A stretch of 64,000 nucleotides of DNA from Dinoroseobacter sp. (GTDB taxonomy: Bacteria > Pseudomonadota > Alphaproteobacteria > Rhodobacterales > Rhodobacteraceae). Position numbers and translations under genes: made by a program. This document shows positions 24,897-32,976 of this stretch, piece after piece (positions within the stretch are counted from its first letter, which is position 1; the number at the start of each line of letters is the position of its first letter). Location: the NCBI GenBank assembly GCA_017643385.1, contig JAEPNN010000002.1, forward strand, positions 124,001-188,000. The letters are read 5' to 3'. The notes beneath the pieces are model-generated. The model did not search any database. It was not told the DNA's origin and saw only the letters and a list, made by a program, of their open reading frames with translations.

Positions 24897-26231
24897 TCAC
24901 TGCAACTCCCCGGCCAGACGATTTTGCGTGGTAATCGCCTTTCCCATATCGGCCGTCACAATCACGCCGTCCGACACAATCCTGCGGCCTTCGACAAACA
25001 GGTCGCGCACCTGCATCGGTCCCGCCAATACCAGTGCAGCCACAGGATCCCACGCCCCGGCCGATGCCAAACCTCCGACATCCCAGATTGCGATGTCAGC
25101 GCGCTTGCCAACCTCAAGCGCACCAATGTCATCTCGCCCGAGCACCTGTGCGCCACCACGTGTTGCAATCTCAAGTGCTTCGCGCGCGCTCATGGCATCT
25201 GCGCCGTTTTGCACGCGCTGCAGCAGCATTGCCTGACGTGCCTCTCCAATCAGACTGCCGGCATCATTGGAGGCCGATCCATCAACCCCCAATCCTACGC
25301 GCACCCCCGCATCCCGCATCGCGCGAACGGGGGCTATGCCCGAGCCCAGACGACAGTTGGAACAGGGGCAATGCGCAACCCCCGTGCCGGAACGTGCAAA
25401 GAGATCAATCTCGCCTGCATCCAACTTCACACAATGGGCATGCCAGACGTCATCACCCGTCCATTCAAGGTCTTCTGCATATTGGCCGGGCCGGCACCCA
25501 AAGGTTTCAAGGCTATAGGCAATGTCTTCATCGTTTTCGGCCAAATGCGTGTGTAGTCTCACACCCTTGTCACGCGCAAGGATCGCTGCATTGCGCATCA
25601 GATCTGTCGACACCGAAAACGGGGAACAGGGCGCCAGACCTACTCGGACCATCGAACCGGGTGCAGGATCGTGGAAGGCATCAATCACCCGGATCATGTC
25701 CTCTAGAATGTCTTCTTCTTTTTCAACGAGGCTGTCCGGCGGCAAGCCGCCTGCGCTTTCGCCGATGCTCATCGCGCCCCGCGTCGGATGAAACCGCAAC
25801 CCAAGCTCGGATGCTGCATCGATGGTGTCTTCGAGCCGCGCGCCATTGGGATAGAGATAAAGATGATCTGAAGAGGTCGTGCAGCCTGTCATCGCCAGTT
25901 CGGCCAGTCCGACAAGCGCGGAGACCCGCATATGATCCGGTGTGAACCGGGCCCAGATGGGATAGAGCGTTTTCAACCATCCAAAGAGCAACGCATCCTG
26001 CCCGCCGGGAACCGCCCGGGTCAGGGTTTGATAAAGGTGGTGGTGCGTATTCACCAGACCGGGTGTAACAACGCAGCCAGCGGCTTTTACCACCTCGGCC
26101 CCATCTGGCGGCAGGTTGGACCCAATCTCGGTGATCACACCGCTTTTGATGCGTAGATCAGCTCCAGCCAGTTCTCGCCGCGTCCCATCCATTGTGACAA
26201 GAACCTCAGCCCCTTGGATCAGGATCGCCAT
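24897..26231 (-). CDS. 8-oxoguanine deaminase / AtzB-like amidohydrolase
   Basis: Encodes 444 residues. Metal ligands are seen in PGLVNTHHHLYQTLTRAVPG, RLHTHLAENDED, WHAHCVKLDAGE and LGVDGSASNDAGSL. The spacing and the LYLYPNGARLEDTI segment are typical of 8-oxoguanine deaminases and the related hydroxyatrazine hydrolases. It most likely deaminates 8-oxoguanine or a related aminated purine or triazine. The HisN-like gene lies just upstream on the same strand, 21 bases away. Confidence 0.88.
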   Translation of the reverse strand: MAILIQGAEVLVTMDGTRRELAGADLRIKSGVITEIGSNLPPDGAEVVKAAGCVVTPGLVNTHHHLYQTLTRAVPGGQDALLFGWLKTLYPIWARFTPDHMRVSALVGLAELAMTGCTTSSDHLYLYPNGARLEDTIDAASELGLRFHPTRGAMSIGESAGGLPPDSLVEKEEDILEDMIRVIDAFHDPAPGSMVRVGLAPCSPFSVSTDLMRNAAILARDKGVRLHTHLAENDEDIAYSLETFGCRPGQYAEDLEWTGDDVWHAHCVKLDAGEIDLFARSGTGVAHCPCSNCRLGSGIAPVRAMRDAGVRVGLGVDGSASNDAGSLIGEARQAMLLQRVQNGADAMSAREALEIATRGGAQVLGRDDIGALEVGKRADIAIWDVGGLASAGAWDPVAALVLAGPMQVRDLFVEGRRIVSDGVIVTADMGKAITTQNRLAGELQ

Positions 26232-26252
26232 ATCTCGCCCTTCTTTGCTGCT

Positions 26253-27053
26253 CTAAATGTCCAACGCCGCGATCACGGCCATTGCCTCCGCATGGAGCGC
26301 GGGCGTTGCGGCAGCCAGTACGCGTCCTCCGTGATGCGCGGGCCCACCAGACCAGTCTGTGACAATGCCGCCTGCGGCCTCGATGACCGCGATTGGTCCG
26401 CAAATGTCATAAGGCTGCAGACCCGCTTCCATCACCAGATCAATCTGACCAGCTGCAAGTAATGCGTATGCGTAGCAATCCATTCCATACCGAGTCAGTT
26501 TGCAACGGGACGCAACTTTGCGAAACGCATTTGCTTCCACAGCAGACCCGACCTCTGGAAAGGTGGTGAAGATCGTTGCGGCCTCAAGAGCGGTCGTGCC
26601 CCGCACCACGAGCTTCGATTTGCCATGAGGACCGACAAAACCATTTTGACCCAATCCTCCGAAGAATCGCTCGCCGATATAGGGTTGGTCAATGACGCCA
26701 AGTTTAGGTCCGGTTTCATCATTGAGTGAGATCAAAACACCCCAGGTTGGTGTCCCCGACACAAAACCCCGCGTTCCATCGATCGGGTCCAGCACCCAGG
26801 TCCAGCCCGATGTCCCTTCTTTTACACCTTCTTCTTCGCCCAGAATTCCGTCATCCGGGCGCTTTGCTTCGATCAGGCTGCGCATTGCCCTTTCGCTGGC
26901 CCGGTCAGCCAGCGTGACAGGATCATAACCGTCCGAAACCTTGTTTTCCGTGCCCAACACTTGTCCACGAAAAAGCGCGAGCGTTTCCACTCGCGCTGCA
27001 TCTGCCGTAGCGTGTGCCAGGGCCCAGACCTCTTCTACGTCAATCTTTGACAT
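26253..27053 (-). CDS. Inositol monophosphatase family phosphatase (HisN-like histidinol-phosphatase)
   Basis: Encodes 266 residues. Motifs of the Mg-dependent family are GILGEEEGVKEG, WVLDPIDGTRGFVSGTPTWG and DCYAYALLAAGQIDLVMEAG with GPIAVIEAAGGIVTDWSG. The RGFVSGTPTWG variant and overall length match HisN histidinol-phosphatases, which remove phosphate in histidine synthesis; inositol-1-phosphatase is the alternative. ATG 27053 is chosen as the family start; the frame extends 19 codons upstream with poor sequence. Confidence 0.87.
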   Translation of the reverse strand: MSKIDVEEVWALAHATADAARVETLALFRGQVLGTENKVSDGYDPVTLADRASERAMRSLIEAKRPDDGILGEEEGVKEGTSGWTWVLDPIDGTRGFVSGTPTWGVLISLNDETGPKLGVIDQPYIGERFFGGLGQNGFVGPHGKSKLVVRGTTALEAATIFTTFPEVGSAVEANAFRKVASRCKLTRYGMDCYAYALLAAGQIDLVMEAGLQPYDICGPIAVIEAAGGIVTDWSGGPAHHGGRVLAAATPALHAEAMAVIAALDI

Positions 27054-27127
27054 CTTTGACCCGTCTGCTGCGTCCGTGTCAGGTGTCGCCGTGCAAACGA
27101 CGCGGGTCAAGACAATTGACTGTCTTT

Positions 27128-27496
27128 TCAGGCGGCGTCTGACAGAACACGAGCCAAGTCGAACAAGCGGCGACGTTGGTTTTCTGGAATTGAATAATAG
27201 GACCGGATGAGTTCCAACGCCTCTTTATCCGCCAGCAGATCTCCGGGCAGATCATCCGAAGGCTTATCAGCGGCTTTGTCGCCGAGACCTTCGAAGAAAA
27301 AACTGACCGTCACCCCAAGAGCGGACCCGATTTCCCAGAGCCGCGAGGCGCTGACACGGTTCATCCCGGTTTCATATTTCTGGATTTGCTGGAATTTAAT
27401 TCCAACGCGCTCTGCCAGTTGCTGTTGGGTCATGCCAACCATCCATCTGCGATGGCGAACGCGCTTGCCGACATGGACGTCTACGGGATGCTTCAT
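27128..27496 (-). CDS. XRE family transcriptional regulator
   Basis: Encodes 122 residues. A helix-turn-helix covers residues 8-65 (VGKRVRHRRWMVGMTQQQLA, GIKFQQIQKYETGMNRVSAS). A short acidic linker (DKAADKPSDDLPGD) and a C-terminal helical segment (EALELIRSYYSIPENQRRRL) follow. This layout is common among alphaproteobacterial regulators resembling PhrR. Targets are unknown. It precedes the HisN-like gene by 74 bases on the same strand. Confidence 0.9.
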   Translation of the reverse strand: MKHPVDVHVGKRVRHRRWMVGMTQQQLAERVGIKFQQIQKYETGMNRVSASRLWEIGSALGVTVSFFFEGLGDKAADKPSDDLPGDLLADKEALELIRSYYSIPENQRRRLFDLARVLSDAA

Positions 27497-27851
27497 TTGC
27501 TATAGTCCTTTCGCTCCATAACTTTTTAAGCAATTTCCGTGCCAATTTTTTAATAGCAGCAAAATTTTTTCCTTTGCGCAGATAAGACGGGCACCTGTAC
27601 GAAAAACTCAGGGCTTATGAAACGAGCGGAGCAACCGCAAGTTTCGTCATAAAGTGTATCAATCACACGCAGAACTCTCCCCAAGCGTGTTTCGCACATG
27701 TCATTGCATATTGCAATACACGTTAAGGTTTAGTTTCAGAATACGGTACCTATCTTAAGATGTTATTGAACTATCAAAAGGTATCCCCGGTCGCTTGCCA
27801 GAAAGGGCACGGGCATTTACCGAAGGTGACCGACCCTGGAGTATCTAAAAA
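27497..27851. other. AT-rich intergenic region with one folded element
   Basis: These 355 bases separate the divergent XRE and quinone oxidoreductase genes. At 27615-27652, TTATG-AAAC-GCGG can pair with CCGC-GTTT-CATAA around an AGCAA loop, with small internal bulges. Other parts are AT-rich (27530-27570, 27700-27790) and likely hold promoters. No coding frame with a ribosome site was found. Confidence 0.45.
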
Positions 27852-28820
27852 ATGAAGGCATTTGTCGCCAAATCCCCCGAAACGCCACCATCTCTAATCG
27901 AGATTGATTCCTCCGAACCCGTAGAAGGTGAAGTTTCTGTCGTTATCGCGGCCTGTGGCTTGAACTTCGCCGACCTACTTCTGGGAAAAGGACAGTATCA
28001 GGAAAAGCGGCCCCATCCGGTTACGCTTGGCATGGAACTGGCTGGAACGATTACAGCTCTTGGAGCGGGCGTTGAAGGCTTTGAGATAGGCGAAAAAGTA
28101 GCAGTGTTCGCAGGCGCCGGAGGACTGGCTGAACAGGGCTGGTTTCCAGCCGAGCGCTGCGTGAAGCTTCCGTCGAACATGCCGATGGATGTCGCTGCTG
28201 GATTTCAGGTCGCCTATGGCAGCAGCCACCTTGCTTTGCTCGAAGCACGCCTGCAGCCAGGTGAGACGCTTTTGGTGCTCGGCGCAGCAGGTGGTGTCGG
28301 CCTAACCGCGGTGGAGATTGGCAAACTTATGGGTGCGCGCGTGATCGCTTGCGCCCGCGGTGTTGCCAAGGGCGAGATCGCGCGCAAAGCCGGCGCGGAT
28401 TACGTTTTCGAGAGTGAAGATCCCGACCTGAAGTCAAAATTGAAAGACCTTGGCGGCGTAGACGTTGTCTTTGATCCCGTGGGTGGCCCGGGGTTTCGTA
28501 CTGCATTGAGCGCGACCAGACCGCGCGGTCGAATCCTATTGATTGGCTTTGCAAGCGGTGATCTTCCCGACATTCCGGCAAACCATCTGCTTGTGAAAAA
28601 CGTGTCCGTTCTGGGTTTTTGGTGGGGGGGCTTTGTGGGGTTCGCGCCCGAGGCCCTGACCAGTAGCCTGACGCAACTTCTCCGCTGGTACGCACAGGGC
28701 AAGCTAAACCCTCATATCAGCACCGTTTTGCCTCTCGAACGCGCCTCTGAAGGTCTCGATCTGATCCGCTCCAGAAAAGCGACCGGAAAAGTGGTGATCT
28801 GTTGCGATGGTTCCGACTAA
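27852..28820 (+). CDS. NADPH:quinone oxidoreductase-like zinc-free MDR enzyme
   Basis: Encodes 322 residues of the medium-chain dehydrogenase/reductase superfamily. The N-terminal part has CGLNFADLLLGKGQYQ and HPVTLGMELAGTI. The nucleotide-binding region has LLVLGAAGGVGLTAVEIGKL, with a glycine pattern AAGGVG. Structural zinc cysteines are absent, as expected for the quinone oxidoreductase/crotonyl-CoA-reductase-like group. It probably reduces quinones or enoyl substrates using NADPH. The LysR gene lies downstream, convergent. Confidence 0.9.
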   Translation: MKAFVAKSPETPPSLIEIDSSEPVEGEVSVVIAACGLNFADLLLGKGQYQEKRPHPVTLGMELAGTITALGAGVEGFEIGEKVAVFAGAGGLAEQGWFPAERCVKLPSNMPMDVAAGFQVAYGSSHLALLEARLQPGETLLVLGAAGGVGLTAVEIGKLMGARVIACARGVAKGEIARKAGADYVFESEDPDLKSKLKDLGGVDVVFDPVGGPGFRTALSATRPRGRILLIGFASGDLPDIPANHLLVKNVSVLGFWWGGFVGFAPEALTSSLTQLLRWYAQGKLNPHISTVLPLERASEGLDLIRSRKATGKVVICCDGSD

Positions 28821-28829
28821 GGCATTCAC

Positions 28830-29684
28830 TTAAAATGTCCGATATCCTTCGCGCAGAAGCTCGACCAAATTATCTGTAAGAACACCTGATGATTTAGGCG
28901 CGCGATAGAGACAAATTTTCTTGTTGCCCAATTCGGGAAGCGCGCCTCCATGATCGATGGGACGACCATAAATGAAGGCCGTGCCCTCAAGCGCGGCATG
29001 TACTGCAAGATCCGCACTAACGCTGGCTTCCACGGTACGTGAGCTTTCCGATTCTACCGCCATTTGCCAAGGAATGCCTGCAGCATCCAGCGCACGCTGA
29101 ACAGGTTGGCGGAAAATACATCCGAATTCGAAAGCCAAACGCAAAGGCCGGGCGCGCCACGCCTCTCCGCCCAGCGCCCCGATCCAGACCAGCGGCACAG
29201 TGCTGAGCACCTCGCCTTCGCCATCCAGTTGATCTTCCGTAGTCAGGATAATGTCGCATTCACCACGGTGATGAAGCTGCTTGAGACGGTTGGTAAAGGA
29301 CGACACCAACTGAATACGAACGCGCGGGAACGCTGCATTGAACTTGTGCAGAACCTCTGGGATCGCCGGATAAACGATGTCGTGAGGCACTCCGAGAGTG
29401 ACGACACCTTCGTAATCGCGCGCCGTCAATCGGTTGTATACTTCATCATTTAGAACGAGCATTCGCCGGGCATAGCTGAGCAATTGCTCCCCTGACCCGG
29501 TCAGCGAAACTCCACGCCCGGTACGATCCAGAAGATCAAGTCCTAAGCTCTCCTCCAAACGCTTCAATTGCATCGAAACAGCGCTTTGGGTTAGGTTCAA
29601 AAACCCCGCGGCCTTGGTCACGCCCCCTGTTTCGGCGACCGCAACAAAGCTCCGAAGAGCCGTCAGATCAAGATTTCGGGGCAT
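28830..29684 (-). CDS. LysR family transcriptional regulator
   Basis: Encodes 284 residues. The winged helix lies at residues 5-62 (DLTALRSFVAVAETGGVTKA, AAGFLNLTQSAVSMQLKRLE) and a substrate-binding domain follows (VTLGVPHDIVYPAIPEVLHK). ATG 29684 is chosen since AGGAA lies upstream and it is the family start. The gene is divergent from the DUF1127 gene, and a LysR-box-like palindrome lies between them at 29752-29766. The inducer is unknown. Confidence 0.92.
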   Translation of the reverse strand: MPRNLDLTALRSFVAVAETGGVTKAAGFLNLTQSAVSMQLKRLEESLGLDLLDRTGRGVSLTGSGEQLLSYARRMLVLNDEVYNRLTARDYEGVVTLGVPHDIVYPAIPEVLHKFNAAFPRVRIQLVSSFTNRLKQLHHRGECDIILTTEDQLDGEGEVLSTVPLVWIGALGGEAWRARPLRLAFEFGCIFRQPVQRALDAAGIPWQMAVESESSRTVEASVSADLAVHAALEGTAFIYGRPIDHGGALPELGNKKICLYRAPKSSGVLTDNLVELLREGYRTF

Positions 29685-29751
29685 ATCAAAATTCCTGATG
29701 CATACTCTAACAATCATTCGTTTGAAGAATTGATCACATAGCGTCAGATAT

Positions 29752-29766
29752 ATCAAGTAGCTTGAT
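29752..29766. promoter_or_regulatory. LysR-box-like palindrome
   Basis: ATCAAG TAG CTTGAT is a perfect inverted repeat with 6-base arms and a 3-base centre, fitting the T-N11-A form of LysR operators. It lies 67 bases upstream of the LysR start and 41 bases before the DUF1127 start, suited to control of both divergent genes. Confidence 0.6.
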
Positions 29767-29806
29767 TGAAAAGCATTAAATTATCACAAAAACCAAAGGT
29801 ATCACT

Positions 29807-30013
29807 ATGTTCGTCTATATCGCAGGTTCGGCACATCCGCGCCGGGCGAGTCGCCGTATGTCATTGCTTTCTTTATTTTCTCTTTGGAAATCCCGGCGCC
29901 AACTTAAGCTTCTGACCGCTGAACAGCTGCAAGACGCGGGTTTGAGTCATCGTGATGCGGCCACTGAAGCAGCGCGTCCAATCTGGGATGTTCCAGCCAA
30001 TTGGCTGCGCTGA
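29807..30013 (+). CDS. DUF1127 (YjiS-like) small protein
   Basis: Encodes 68 residues. The C-terminal 40 residues match the DUF1127 pattern (RRQLKLLTAEQLQDAGLS, then ATEAARPIWDVPANW). Such arginine-rich small proteins can bind RNA and influence phosphate and carbon metabolism in alphaproteobacteria, but the role of this member is unknown. It is divergent from the LysR gene with a shared upstream region that includes a LysR-box-like palindrome. Confidence 0.85.
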   Translation: MFVYIAGSAHPRRASRRMSLLSLFSLWKSRRQLKLLTAEQLQDAGLSHRDAATEAARPIWDVPANWLR

Positions 30014-30134
30014 CGCATCTTGGTCTACCATCCCTGCGTATGTTTAGACTTGAAACACGCCGGCCTCACAACGATATTTCATTGTGACGCCGGGCACAGT
30101 TTGTCTGGACTAACGGAACTTACGGAGGGTTCTT

Positions 30135-30920
30135 ATGGCAGAATATGAAACGATCCGGTCCGCGAGCGTAGGCGCACGCGCATCCGCCGCGATCGACGCG
30201 GGTCTGAAGGCCCACATGAACAAAGTCTACGGCACCATGTCGGTCGGCATGGTTCTGACGGCGCTTGCGGCTTGGGCCATCGCTGGTCTGGCTGTAACCA
30301 CCGATCCAAGTGGCGCAACTGTGGCGCTTCGTGAAGGGCAGTACCTGACCGGTCTGGGCGAGCTGATCTACACCACGCCTTTGCGCTGGGTGATCATGTT
30401 TGCACCTTTGGCGTTCCTGCTGTTCGGTTGGGGCACACTGATGCGTCGTGGCTCTGCCGCGACCGCGCAATTCGGTTTCTTCGCCTTCTCAGCCTTTATG
30501 GGTCTGTCCATGAGCTCGATCTTTCTAGTGTTCACTGGATTCTCGATCGTTCAGACCTTTCTCGTGACAGCGATCGCCTTCGCCGGGCTCAGCCTCTATG
30601 GCTACACCACGAAGCGTAACCTGTCGGGCATGGGTACATTCCTGATGATGGGTGTGATCGGTTTGCTGGTCGCAATGATCGTCAACATCTTCCTGCAGTC
30701 TCCTGCAATGATGTTTGCCATCTCATCGATCGGTGTGCTGATCTTCGCGGGTCTGACCGCGTTCTACACCCAAGATATTAAGAACACCTATGTCGCGATG
30801 GCGTCCCATGGCGATCAGGAGTGGTTGGACAAGGCTGCTATCGATGGCGCGCTGAGCCTCTACATCAGCTTCTTGAACATGTTCCAGTTCCTGCTGATGT
30901 TCATGGGTCAGCAAGAATAG
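30135..30920 (+). CDS. Bax inhibitor-1/YccA family membrane protein
   Basis: Encodes 261 residues with seven hydrophobic spans. It begins with a hydrophilic 28-residue region, then HMNKVYGTMSVGMVLTALAA, and contains the family features GLSMSSIFLVFTGFSIVQTF, AGLSLYGYTTKRNLSGMG and FAGLTAFYTQDIK. BI-1/YccA proteins modulate membrane proteases or ion fluxes; the bacterial function is not settled. GGAGG precedes the ATG. A strong terminator follows at 30942-30971. Confidence 0.92.
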   Translation: MAEYETIRSASVGARASAAIDAGLKAHMNKVYGTMSVGMVLTALAAWAIAGLAVTTDPSGATVALREGQYLTGLGELIYTTPLRWVIMFAPLAFLLFGWGTLMRRGSAATAQFGFFAFSAFMGLSMSSIFLVFTGFSIVQTFLVTAIAFAGLSLYGYTTKRNLSGMGTFLMMGVIGLLVAMIVNIFLQSPAMMFAISSIGVLIFAGLTAFYTQDIKNTYVAMASHGDQEWLDKAAIDGALSLYISFLNMFQFLLMFMGQQE

Positions 30921-30941
30921 GCTGACAGCAATATGTACGAG

Positions 30942-30975
30942 AAAGGGCTGGTTTCAGGACCAGCCCTTTTTCATT
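30942..30975 (+). terminator. Rho-independent terminator
   Basis: AAAGGGCTGGT and ACCAGCCCTTT form an 11-bp perfect stem with a 6-base loop (TTCAGG), followed by TTTTTC on the plus strand. It ends the BI-1/YccA transcript. It is likely bidirectional, since the minus strand also has a T run after the stem, which would end the GNAT gene. Confidence 0.9.
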
Positions 30976-31483
30976 TCAGGGACCGCTCCATCGCTACAGC
31001 TGGAAACGAGATGCCCGGGCGCAGGGGCACGTCTATCGCGCCGCGTACTTTAAAACCCATGGCCTCATAGAACGGCACCGCAGTACGCGTGGACTGGCAG
31101 ACCATGTGGTGGATCCCTGCGCTGCGTACCTGCGCAAGTGCGTACCGAATGAGCGTGCTCGCCACGCCCTGCCGGGTCACGCGGTGATCCGTGATGAGAT
31201 GACGGATTTGGCCGGTGTTGCTGTTTGGCCGACCACTATCTGGCCCCGTTTTTGTCCACCCCCCTGCCCCAATAATTAGACCCTCTCTCTCGGCGACGTA
31301 GTAGGTTCCGCAGGTGATCAGAGCAGGCTGCGCCCGGCTGATGAGAGGAAGCGCGGTGACAAGGACCGAAGGCGCGTAATCTGGTTTCAGAAGGATGGGG
31401 TAGGAGCGCGCCAGCAACGCATCGATCGCAGCGATATCTGCGCGGGTGGACGCGCGGACAGTGAGGGTATCTGGGGCTTTCAT
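30971..31483 (-). CDS. GNAT family N-acetyltransferase
   Basis: Encodes 170 residues. GNAT motif A is visible as HLITDHRVTRQGVASTLIRY, with the Q/RxxGxG/A acetyl-CoA loop (TRQGVAS), and motif B as YEAMGFKVRG. The acyl acceptor cannot be predicted. The start codon at 31483 lies near a region with few ribosome-site features, so a slightly later start is possible. It converges on the BI-1 gene with the shared terminator. Confidence 0.87.
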   Translation of the reverse strand: MKAPDTLTVRASTRADIAAIDALLARSYPILLKPDYAPSVLVTALPLISRAQPALITCGTYYVAEREGLIIGAGGWTKTGPDSGRPNSNTGQIRHLITDHRVTRQGVASTLIRYALAQVRSAGIHHMVCQSTRTAVPFYEAMGFKVRGAIDVPLRPGISFPAVAMERSLK

Positions 31484-31530
31484 AGCCTACGACTTAATAA
31501 CTGTACGCTACTCCTCAACACGATCCCCAA

Positions 31531-31563
31531 AAAGAAAAAACCGCGCGGGGTGTCCCTGCGCGG
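31531..31563 (-). terminator. Rho-independent terminator of rpmG
   Basis: On the minus strand CCGCGCAGGG and CCCCGCGCGG pair around a 3-base loop (31541-31563, one mismatch), followed by TTTTTTCTTT (31540-31531). It lies 25 bases downstream of the L33 stop codon. Confidence 0.88.
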
Positions 31564-31587
31564 CCTCATCCTCGAAGGTTGGAAAGA

Positions 31588-31755
31588 TTACTTAATCTTA
31601 CCTTCCTTGTATTCGACATGCTTGCGCGCAACCGGGTCATACTTCCGCACAACCATCTTTTCGGTCATGGTGCGCGCGTTCTTCTTGGTCACATAAAAGT
31701 GGCCGGTGCCTGCGCTGGAGTTCAGGCGGATCTTGATCGTGGTTGGTTTCGCCAT
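31588..31755 (-). CDS. rpmG: 50S ribosomal protein L33
   Basis: Encodes 55 residues, the normal bacterial length: [18 protein letters not shown], then [20 protein letters not shown] and [16 protein letters not shown]. It lacks the CxxC zinc pairs, so it is the zinc-free form. ATG 31755 follows GAGGAG. It is a component of the large ribosomal subunit and stands alone, with rnpB upstream and its own terminator downstream. Confidence 0.97.
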   Translation of the reverse strand: MAKPTTIKIRLNSSAGTGHFYVTKKNARTMTEKMVVRKYDPVARKHVEYKEGKIK

Positions 31756-31853
31756 CTTGGCACTCCTCAAACGGGGCCGCGCGTATCGCCGCCTGCGTGA
31801 ATTCTAGGTGGCCGCTTTTACCGGGACGCCCGGTCCTGTCAACCACATATATA

Positions 31854-32218
31854 TGCGCGGAAGGCCTGTAAGCCGGATTCTGTTCCCCGAAGGGTGATGA
31901 CCATTCCTCTGGGCGGGGTGTTGCCACCCGCGCTTTAGCTGCCAACCCGGATCCCTGAGCGAAAAGCGCGCCCAATGGCGGGATCCCTATTTGGCATTGC
32001 TCCCGGTGGGGCTTGCCATGCCGCCGCTGTTGCCAGAGGCGCGGTGGGCTTTTACCCCACCGGTTCGACCGGACCCCAACCTGCGGGGCGGTATATTTTC
32101 TGTGGCGCTTTCCGTCGGGTTGCCCCGCCCGGGCGTTACCCGGCACCGTTGCTTTTTGGAGTCCGGACTTTCCTCGACAGATCCAGTCTGCCGCGGCCAT
32201 CCAGCCTTCCACGCGAGG
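31854..32218 (-). ncRNA. rnpB: RNase P RNA (class A)
   Basis: On the minus strand the RNA contains the diagnostic GAGGAAAGTCCGGACTCC near the 5' end and ACAGAATCCGGCTTACAGGCC near the 3' end. The P1 helix is formed by GCGTGGAAGGC (about 32214) and GCCTTCCGCGC (31865-31855). These features fix strand and approximate ends; exact termini could differ by several bases. It is the catalytic RNA that matures tRNA 5' ends. Confidence 0.96.
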
Positions 32219-32259
32219 AGTGACCTAAGCGGTTCGCGCCCTCAGGTCAATTTGGATAT

Positions 32260-32976
32260 TTACGAAAACTTGCCAGCAAGCGCCTGCGCCTGCCCCATAT
32301 CGACCGCATTGAGCGGCCCTTTCTCCTGCGATGCGAACCGCAACCGAAAGGCGTGCAGGCGGGCCTCTGGATCAGCGTCTGGATACCCTAAGCATGTGAG
32401 TAATTCAAAAAACTGGTCAGAATCCGGCACGGCAGGACTTGCCGCAAACGATGGCCGTGCGAGACCCTGAAGCGCCAAACGTTGCCAGTCAAACCGAGGT
32501 CCGGGATCAATCTTTCGTCCAGGTGCCATATCGGAATGTCCGATCACACCTGCCGCTGGGATGTTCCAGCGCATCAAAATTGCTGACAACAAGCCCTCAA
32601 GGCTGCGCATTTGAGGTTCCGGATAAGGTTCTGCGCCGGTATTGGCCAGCTCAATGCCGATGGAACGGGAATTGACATCGCCTTTGCCCCTCCACCCGCC
32701 AGCCCCGGCATGCCAGGCGCGCATGGTCTCATCAATCATCTGGATGACGGTGCCGTCGCGATCAATCAGGTAATGCGCGGAAACCTCCGAGGCCGGATTA
32801 CATAGCCAATCGCGCGCGCCCTCGCAGCTTTGCATCGCGGTGTAGTGCAACACAACAAGTTCAGGCTTCAGGCCGTTTCGGCGTGCCCCAAAATTGGGCG
32901 AGGGATGCCAGATCGGGGTCAGTTGCCAGACTGGGTTTGCGACGCGAGACGGAACGGGCGCGGATCCCATCCGCAT
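32260..32976 (-). CDS. N-acetylmuramoyl-L-alanine amidase (amidase_2/AmiD-like)
   Basis: Encodes up to 238 residues. The amidase_2 fold is seen in LVVLHYTAMQSCEGARDWL, VSAHYLIDRDGTVIQMI, RAWHAGAGGW and VIGHSDMAPGRKIDPGPRFD, which supply zinc ligands and catalytic residues. It cleaves the bond between muramic acid and the stem peptide. No clear signal peptide, so it may act on cytoplasmic recycled muropeptides. The start is uncertain: ATG 32976 overlaps the upstream gene by 58 bases, while homologues usually begin at TPIWHPSPNFG, where only a CTG (32922) overlapping the upstream stop as CTGA is available. Confidence 0.88.
   Translation of the reverse strand: MRMGSAPVPSRVANPVWQLTPIWHPSPNFGARRNGLKPELVVLHYTAMQSCEGARDWLCNPASEVSAHYLIDRDGTVIQMIDETMRAWHAGAGGWRGKGDVNSRSIGIELANTGAEPYPEPQMRSLEGLLSAILMRWNIPAAGVIGHSDMAPGRKIDPGPRFDWQRLALQGLARPSFAASPAVPDSDQFFELLTCLGYPDADPEARLHAFRLRFASQEKGPLNAVDMGQAQALAGKFS

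Noticed and set aside
25034-25945. 303-codon plus-strand frame opposite the 8-oxoguanine deaminase gene
   Set aside because: It is proline-, arginine- and histidine-rich without motif, a shadow frame.
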